The notes beneath the pieces are model-generated. The model was not told the origin of the DNA, did not search any database, and saw nothing but the letters and a program-made list of their open reading frames with translations. 64,000 bases of DNA from Flavobacteriales bacterium UBA1494. Its GTDB lineage: Bacteria; Bacteroidota; Bacteroidia; Flavobacteriales_E; Vicingaceae. This document shows positions 58,687 through 64,000 of the stretch, piece by piece. The DNA is taken from positions 16,677 through 80,676 of the forward strand of contig CAJJAT010000004.1 of NCBI GenBank assembly GCA_905182175.1, in the 5' to 3' direction. Made by a program: the position numbers and the translations under genes. Numbering within the stretch: position 1 is the first letter of the stretch; every line of letters starts with the position of its first letter.

Positions 58687-59862
58687 TTATCGGTTAAGAA
58701 ACCGTGAATAAAAGATTGCTACTATGGGGCCAAGTGCCATAATAACGAACACAATAGGATTTGAAAAATAGGAATTTAATATACCCACGAACTGTATAGA
58801 AACGATAGTAACACCAAAACCAATACAGGTTGAAACCGTTAAAGCTGTTCCTTTTAATTCTCTTGTGACTGAATTGGCAATTAAGCTTGAAAATAAGGCA
58901 GAATCGGCAATGACCACAATTCCCCAAAATAGCATAAATGGTATAAATAGCATCGGCGACGAATAGAAAACGAAAGGAAACATGAGGCAACATATTAAAG
59001 AAAGATGTAAACTTGCAAATGCAACTTTTGAGGCTCCTCGGTTGTGCGCTATTCTTCCCCCAACAATACAACCAATTACACCCAAACCTATTATTAAAAA
59101 CGACCAAAGTGAAACATTGAAATCGTATGCTGTATGAAAATCTAAGTACTGGTTTAAGATTACCGGAGTGAATACCCAGAGTGCATACAACTCCCACATG
59201 TGGCCAAAATAGCCAAAACTTCCAAGCTTAAATTGTTCATTTCTTAGGAGTTTTACCGTTTCTTTTAACTGGATATTTTGTGCTTTTTTCCGAAAAGGAC
59301 CGTCCTTTATAAACAACATCAGTACACCTCCCGTCACCGCTAAAACAGAGGTTACAGTAAAAACACCTTCCCAGTTAAGCCCAATTCCTAAGTATTTAAT
59401 TAAATGTGGTAAAGCCGTGCCCAATGCCAATGCAGAGACAATAAAGCTTAACGTTTTACCCAAGCTTTTTTCAAAGTAATCAGCAGCTATCTTCATCCCT
59501 ACAGGATAAATTCCTGCCAAGAAAAAACCTGTTAGAAAACGAAATAATAAAATAAAGCCGGTATTACCCAGCTCAAATACAATGGAATAATTAAACAAAG
59601 CAGCTAACACGGCCGAACCAAAATACAACCATTTAGGCTTCATGCGATCAGCAATAGAAAAAAAGGTAAAAACGAGGGTGCCAGCTATAAAGCCCAGCTG
59701 AACTAGCGTTGTTAAATGTGCGGCATAGGATGCTGGTAAATTAAAATGCAAACACAAATCTTCCACCACGGCGTTACTTGCAAACCAAACGGAGATACAA
59801 AAAAACTGAGCGACTACAATCGTGGCTACGATTAAATTAATGCGCTTTGCCTGCTGCTCCAT
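58687..59862 (-). CDS. Major facilitator superfamily transporter
   Basis: 391 aa with about 12 hydrophobic helices and a central loop near residue 190. The N-terminal motif between helices 2 and 3 is weak (SIADRMKPKW). Substrate unknown. It overlaps the amine oxidase by 26 nt and so is its second cistron. Confidence 0.85.
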   Translation of the reverse strand: MEQQAKRINLIVATIVVAQFFCISVWFASNAVVEDLCLHFNLPASYAAHLTTLVQLGFIAGTLVFTFFSIADRMKPKWLYFGSAVLAALFNYSIVFELGNTGFILLFRFLTGFFLAGIYPVGMKIAADYFEKSLGKTLSFIVSALALGTALPHLIKYLGIGLNWEGVFTVTSVLAVTGGVLMLFIKDGPFRKKAQNIQLKETVKLLRNEQFKLGSFGYFGHMWELYALWVFTPVILNQYLDFHTAYDFNVSLWSFLIIGLGVIGCIVGGRIAHNRGASKVAFASLHLSLICCLMFPFVFYSSPMLFIPFMLFWGIVVIADSALFSSLIANSVTRELKGTALTVSTCIGFGVTIVSIQFVGILNSYFSNPIVFVIMALGPIVAIFYSRFLNR

Positions 59863-60922
59863 CTCCGCTTTTAGATTCGGTACTTCGTAATTCTTGGGCC
59901 AAACTTAATCCTCGATGCACAGCACCTTCTAAATAGCCACCTTGAACCCTAGACGTCTCCGTTCCTGAGAAGTGCAACTTTCCATTCAAATAACTTTTTT
60001 GAAACACAGGATTACCGTACGCTGTATTTCTCTGAGGATGAATCCCTATCTCTCCGGTTATAAATTGTTCCTTTGACCAGTCTTGGATAAAAAATTCTTG
60101 ATAATCGAGAACTTCCTCCCCTAGAAATTGAGCGATATAATCAACGATTTTCTTTTCCTGTTCTTCAGGATTCGTGTCTCTTAGGTTTTCATGTGCAAAA
60201 CCCATTAATGAAAATACAGTTCCTTCTTCATTAGAATGATCGTAAAGCTCGGTTAATTCGCCAGCAGCTCCTATCACCATACCCGATTTACCTTGATTTC
60301 GCCAAAATGGTGCGTCAAAGGTTAACCCGACCTTAATTGCATGGCTAAACCAGGTATGCGTTGTTTGCATTGCTTCCAATACGTTGTTTGGTAGGTTCGG
60401 CTGGAATTTAATTGTTGAAGCCAACCTTGGAGGAACCGTTACAATTACCTGTTCTGCTTTAAACTCTCCCTTATTTGTTTTTACAATCAAGCAGTCACCT
60501 TCGCCGATAATTTTTTCAACTACCGTTTCAAGTTCAATCCAATCCATCAATTGCTCAGCAAGTGACTTAATCAAAGCATACGTTCCACCTTTAATTCGAT
60601 AACTCGGAACTTCTTTTGGGTCGGCATGGAACGTTTGAACAGGCGCACCAGAATAAGCGGTGTAAAAACTATCCCCGCTGTTGAACTGTCTGTATTTTTC
60701 TAACTTGAGGTGTTCAAGTAAACTGAATATAGAAGTATGGTCGTGATGCAACCAAGTAGCTCCTAAGTCAATTCCACTTTTAGTATGCACTCTTCCGCCT
60801 AAGACATTTCTAGCCTCTAAAACTTTAACGTTAGTCTCATTAGATAGCTTGAACTGAAAAGCAGAGGTGAGCCCAGAAAGCCCACCTCCAATGATGATGT
60901 ATTTGTATCTATTTTTTTGCAT
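59837..60922 (-). CDS. FAD-dependent amine oxidase-like protein
   Basis: 361 aa. FAD motif GGGLSGLTSAFQF (residues 12-24) and GGRVHTK. The C-terminal FSGTETSRVQGGYLEGAVHRG is diagnostic for the flavin amine oxidase family. It is co-transcribed with an MFS exporter, so an oxidised metabolite may be transported; this is inference. Confidence 0.88.
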   Translation of the reverse strand: MQKNRYKYIIIGGGLSGLTSAFQFKLSNETNVKVLEARNVLGGRVHTKSGIDLGATWLHHDHTSIFSLLEHLKLEKYRQFNSGDSFYTAYSGAPVQTFHADPKEVPSYRIKGGTYALIKSLAEQLMDWIELETVVEKIIGEGDCLIVKTNKGEFKAEQVIVTVPPRLASTIKFQPNLPNNVLEAMQTTHTWFSHAIKVGLTFDAPFWRNQGKSGMVIGAAGELTELYDHSNEEGTVFSLMGFAHENLRDTNPEEQEKKIVDYIAQFLGEEVLDYQEFFIQDWSKEQFITGEIGIHPQRNTAYGNPVFQKSYLNGKLHFSGTETSRVQGGYLEGAVHRGLSLAQELRSTESKSGDGAAGKAH

Positions 60923-60948
60923 TCCAGTAAAATCACGCTAATTGTGCT

Positions 60949-61383
60949 TTACAAAGTTGCAGTTTCTAATTCATCTGCAAGCTCTTCCGAATGACTTAAT
61001 TCCCAATCTCCTCTCACCATTCTTGTTACATAGCAATTGTCTGCCTCTGCAATCAGTTCCTTTCGTTGTTCTTCAGTAATATCTCCTTCAATTTTAATTT
61101 TTGAATGCACTTTTGTTTTGAGTGATCCATCTTTATTTCTTACCACTCGTTGAGAAAGTTGTGCATCTACATCTCCTATTTCCCATCCTTTTCTTCTTGA
61201 AACATTTCTTATCGTTGCTACTTTGCACATAGAAATTGCTGCAAGAATTAGATCAACCGGAGAAAATCCTAAATCAGTTCCTTTTGAATTGATTGGCTCA
61301 TCACCTAATATAGAATGACGACCGTTGCTAATTATTGATTGGTAGCCTGTCGGGATATTTTTAATGTTAATTTCTGTTGCCAT
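60949..61383 (-). CDS. OsmC family peroxidase-like protein
   Basis: 144 aa. Two conserved Cys are present: AISMCKVATIR (about residue 53) and DNCYVTRMV (about 117). OsmC/Ohr proteins reduce organic hydroperoxides. It starts 26 bp downstream of the amine oxidase start region and may be divergent to nothing on the plus strand. Confidence 0.85.
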   Translation of the reverse strand: MATEINIKNIPTGYQSIISNGRHSILGDEPINSKGTDLGFSPVDLILAAISMCKVATIRNVSRRKGWEIGDVDAQLSQRVVRNKDGSLKTKVHSKIKIEGDITEEQRKELIAEADNCYVTRMVRGDWELSHSEELADELETATL

Positions 61384-61899
61384 TTTGTTTCGTTTTTAGT
61401 GTTGTTACTTTATTACACCGCAAAGTTTCTTCCAAACCAAGCCTTTCAGTTAGGCCAGGCTTCCCGACAACTGGCATTAACTTCCCGAAACAGAAAAGCC
61501 ATCAACTTCTTGATGACCTTTTTAGAATTGTTTCACGCTATTTTTTGCGTGACAAGTAGTTAGTCTTACTAGTGTATGCAACGGGCAAAAGCGAACAAAC
61601 GATGCAAGCAAGAAAATAAGTGCAACTACACTTCGTGCAATTGAAACTTTTCCAAAATTAATTTCTTGTGAATACAATACTGCAATTGCGACCAAAATTC
61701 TAACGATTTGGTCAATGTTCCCTATTTTCTTTATTGGTTTGACTTTTTAGATAATGAATCAATTCATACCCTAACACCCGCAGCAATTGTAAAACTTACT
61801 GTTGCATTTTTTTATTTATTGATTTGTGGGCATCTTATCTAAGATAGCTGCGGGTGGTTGTAAACCATTTGATTTTTAACATAGATCGCGTAAATAAAT
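61384..61899. other. Intergenic region
   Basis: No gene. The short frames seen are shadows of the OsmC opposite strand and noncoding DNA. Confidence 0.4.
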
Positions 61900-61913
61900 A
61901 TACCAATCGGTAT
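61900..61913. promoter_or_regulatory. TetR operator upstream of tetR gene
   Basis: ATACCAATCGGTAT, an almost perfect 14-bp palindrome, 6 bp before the TACGTTTG -7 element. The same sequence with one change occurs before the neighbouring hydrolase. Confidence 0.75.
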
Positions 61914-61919
61914 TTTATG

Positions 61920-61927
61920 TACGTTTG
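61920..61927 (+). promoter_or_regulatory. Bacteroidetes -7 element for the tetR gene
   Basis: TACGTTTG ends 4 nt before the ATG at 61932, implying an almost leaderless transcript. Confidence 0.5.
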
Positions 61928-61931
61928 TAAT

Positions 61932-62528
61932 ATGTTATCAAAAGCTGAGCGCACCCGAAACCTAATATTAGAAAAATCAGCTCCAATTTTCAATCAATTG
62001 GGATACGGTGATACGAGCTTAAGTACCATCTGCGAATCAGCAGGACTGACCAAAGGAGCGGTTTACAGTAATTTTAAGGATAAAAATGAACTGGCACTTG
62101 AGGCATTTAATTTCATTGTCAGGCAAAGCATATTTCCGCTATCCGATCAAATTAACTCCGTTCGTTCACCAAAGGTAAAATTGACTGTCCTTTTCGATTA
62201 TTACCGAAAGTATTATAAAAGAACAGTTGAGCTTGGTGGTTGTCCAATTTTAAACGTTGGTATGGATACAACCCATCAAAATTCAGAACTAAGAAAACGA
62301 GTAACCCAAGTAATTAATAAGCTAATTCTTGGTGTTGAAAATATAATTATTCAAGGGCAAACTGAGGGAGAATTTACGGTAACCGTTACCGCCAATCGGT
62401 ATGCAAAAAGAATTTACTCGATGATTGAGGGAAGTATTTTTACAGCAATAATACAAAAAGATGAGGCTCACATTATTGAAATGATGAACTATCTCGACAC
62501 CATGGTGCAATCAGAATTGCACCAATAA
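61932..62528 (+). CDS. TetR-family transcriptional regulator
   Basis: 198 aa from ATG at 61932. The longer GTG (61854) frame would place the start before the promoter and operator. The helix-turn-helix reads TSLSTICESAGLTKGAVYSNFKDKNEL. It ends 36 bp before the hydrolase. Repression is probably relieved by a small ligand of the hydrolase substrate class. Confidence 0.9.
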   Translation: MLSKAERTRNLILEKSAPIFNQLGYGDTSLSTICESAGLTKGAVYSNFKDKNELALEAFNFIVRQSIFPLSDQINSVRSPKVKLTVLFDYYRKYYKRTVELGGCPILNVGMDTTHQNSELRKRVTQVINKLILGVENIIIQGQTEGEFTVTVTANRYAKRIYSMIEGSIFTAIIQKDEAHIIEMMNYLDTMVQSELHQ

Positions 62529-62545
62529 AAAATTTACCTAAAAAT

Positions 62546-62559
62546 ATACCAATTGGTAT
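62546..62559. promoter_or_regulatory. TetR operator before the hydrolase gene
   Basis: ATACCAATTGGTAT, a perfect 14-bp palindrome ending 5 nt before the hydrolase ATG. Differs in one base from the site at 61900. Confidence 0.8.
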
Positions 62560-62564
62560 CAACT

Positions 62565-63437
62565 ATGAAAACAATAGAATTACTACTAAGCTATTACATT
62601 AAATTTATAAGTTTATTTTCCGTAAAAAGTGCTTCAGATTTTACCTTTAAATTGTTTCAGAAAACCCAACCAAGAACAATGTTAGTAGATGAAATTGAGT
62701 TTTATGCCACCGCAAAGCATTATACCATTTCGACCACTATTGAGCCTATAGAAATTTACACAAAGGGAGATAAAAATGGTGAAGTAGTTTTTATGTTGCA
62801 CGGTTGGAATTCTAACTTAGCCCGATTGTCGAGTTTTGCTGAGATCTTAGCCGAACAAGGTTTTTATTGTGTACTTTTTGATATGCCGGGTCATGGTAAG
62901 TCAACCTTAAAAAGCACTAATTTAAAAGTGAACAGTATTGTTTTTGAGGCAGTAATGGAACACATTAACCCACAATCAGAGTTTTCAGTATTGACTCACT
63001 CATTTGGCTCTATGGTGGCGAGTTATACCTTAGCCAGAAATAACCACACCATAAATCAGTTGTTTTTCTTGACTACTTTAAACCAATTTGAACCCTTTTT
63101 TAAAGAATTAAAAAATAGGTTGAGGCTGAGTGACAAAATAATGAACCGAATAATCGACATGGGCGGTGATTTACTAGAGGAACCGGTTCAACAATTAATC
63201 GTGAAGGAAAAAGTAAAGAAATTGACATATAAAAACTTGAGTATTTTTCATGACAAGCACGACAAAATACTTCCGTACTCCTACTCTGAACTATTGGTTT
63301 CAGAAGTTCCAAATGCTAGACTGTTTAGTTACGAGAACATTGGACATTCTAAAATGCTGCAGAACGAAGATCTCTTGGCAGATTTTGAGCAAGTGGTAAA
63401 AAAAAATCGCGAAGAAGTTCAACTGCAAGATGTTTAG
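62565..63437 (+). CDS. Alpha/beta hydrolase under TetR control
   Basis: 290 aa from ATG at 62565; the in-frame TTG (62553) lies inside the operator. The fold shows HGWNSN (oxyanion), DMPGHGKS, the nucleophile elbow THSFG (first Gly is Thr), HDKHDKILPY (Asp) and IGHSKML (His). The triad is complete. Substrate unknown; the operator pairing suggests substrate-linked induction. Confidence 0.85.
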   Translation: MKTIELLLSYYIKFISLFSVKSASDFTFKLFQKTQPRTMLVDEIEFYATAKHYTISTTIEPIEIYTKGDKNGEVVFMLHGWNSNLARLSSFAEILAEQGFYCVLFDMPGHGKSTLKSTNLKVNSIVFEAVMEHINPQSEFSVLTHSFGSMVASYTLARNNHTINQLFFLTTLNQFEPFFKELKNRLRLSDKIMNRIIDMGGDLLEEPVQQLIVKEKVKKLTYKNLSIFHDKHDKILPYSYSELLVSEVPNARLFSYENIGHSKMLQNEDLLADFEQVVKKNREEVQLQDV

Positions 63438-63761
63438 GTAAAGCGCTGTGCTAAGGTTCAGTTTTATTCGGTCTTAAACTATTGTTTAGCAAAAGGTACA
63501 TTCCTTTTTATTTTTATTTTTTTGCGAGAAAAAAAAACGAATAAGCTGAGCTTTACGCAAAAGTCAAATCTATACTCTTTTTAGCAAAGTTCAGCCGAAT
63601 GATTTCCTCGGTCCACCTTCGGAGCTTTCCGGTTTCACTAAGTCACAATTTCATCTAAACATGACTTTTGCGAAAAAAGAAACACTCTAAAAATTCTTCA
63701 ACCACACCTGATACCATTTAAAACAGTTTGTTGAAATTGTAAGACCCATTCATCAGTATTC
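63438..63761. other. Intergenic region with long-range inverted repeat
   Basis: CGCAAAAGTCA (63556) and TGACTTTTGCG (ends 63672) are perfect inverted 11-mers 95 bp apart. No gene is seen between them. Confidence 0.45.
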
Positions 63762-64000
63762 CTAATTCTTAATTGCATCCAACTCAGAAGTAATTTGATT
63801 GAGCTTCTCTTTCGTGAGCGGTTCAAATTCAAATCGGTGGTCTTGCTTGTTGTGTATTGTTTTGTAATAAGACACGTAGTTTTTGTTGTTCTCCGTTTTA
63901 AAAGCCAATACACTAACTTCCTCCTCATTGGGCAGTTGAGGAAAGATGTACTTTCCTTGTTTAATATACCTAGGGCTTGCGATTCCACGAACGGAGTGCA
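63762..64000 (-). CDS. C-terminus of a hypothetical protein (5' end outside window)
   Basis: The minus strand is open from the window end to TAG at 63762. The last residues read PLTKEKLNQITSELDAIKN and upstream contain VLAFKTENNKNYVSYYKTI. This frame is more protein-like than the overlapping one, which is a shadow. No family recognised. Confidence 0.55.
   Translation of the reverse strand, partial: HSVRGIASPRYIKQGKYIFPQLPNEEEVSVLAFKTENNKNYVSYYKTIHNKQDHRFEFEPLTKEKLNQITSELDAIKN

Noticed and set aside
63698..63988. 96-codon minus frame at the window end
   Set aside because: It is basic and low-complexity and overlaps a better frame (63762-64000) with an acidic, protein-like C-terminus.
1..64000. 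tRNA, rRNA or tmRNA genes
   Set aside because: I found no T-loop or acceptor pairs that fold convincingly.

Overview
The window looks like a chromosomal segment of a free-living member of the Bacteroidetes, most probably Flavobacteriales (close to Fluviicola/Crocinitomicaceae). Three secreted proteins end in type IX secretion C-terminal sorting domains. The intergenic DNA is AT-rich. Start codons mostly lack Shine-Dalgarno sequences, but several genes have the Bacteroidetes -7 element TAnnTTTG just upstream. Families such as DUF3667, DUF6155, DUF6588, SCO1/TlpA, CDGSH and DUF2130 fit this group. I found no rRNA, tRNA or CRISPR array.

Layout. 0-6 kb: the 3' part of a giant repeat/coiled-coil protein, then a three-gene FecBCD/BtuFCD-type metal-chelate importer. 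6-12 kb: a TlpA-SCO1-lipoprotein operon, a membrane-anchored hydrolase, RF3 (prfC), and a T9SS cargo gene frameshifted in a T8 homopolymer. 12-19 kb: an SF2 helicase, a fully decayed LuxR/NarL-type two-component system, DUF6155, two T9SS cargo proteins, and a DUF3667 gene with two in-frame stops. 19-23 kb: an RNA-remodelling cluster (DEAD-box helicase with DbpA-like domain, cold-shock-domain protein, second DEAD-box helicase). 23-30 kb: an FAD oxidoreductase, decayed hypothetical genes, small conserved hypotheticals, and a LysM/coiled-coil pair.

30-37 kb is an accessory graveyard. It has an intact HTH plus AbiEii-like nucleotidyltransferase pair with two TATCGCGATA operators, a truncated second copy of the nucleotidyltransferase, remnants of a tyrosine recombinase, a DUF1016 protein and HsdR, and a small mercury-type module (MerTP fusion plus GDCCVxC-type protein). 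37-46 kb: a nitroreductase, a SiaB-like protein with two apparent domains, DoxX-like proteins, an OmpA-family gene broken by a nonsense codon and a frameshift, a choline-kinase-like phosphotransferase and an outer-membrane protein. 46-49 kb is a tight four-gene redox operon, msrB-msrA-selO-glutaredoxin-like. 49-64 kb: an ABC-F ATPase, LytTR response regulator, DUF2130, a CDGSH protein, a decayed bestrophin, a DUF6503-like lipoprotein, amine oxidase plus MFS, OsmC, and a TetR/hydrolase pair sharing the operator ATACCAATYGGTAT.

Themes: redox repair and thiol chemistry recur, as do metal uptake, RNA remodelling and surface secretion. At least eleven loci are broken at different stages of decay. 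Several carry single in-frame stops rather than homopolymer slips, so real gene loss is more likely than sequencing error for most of them.
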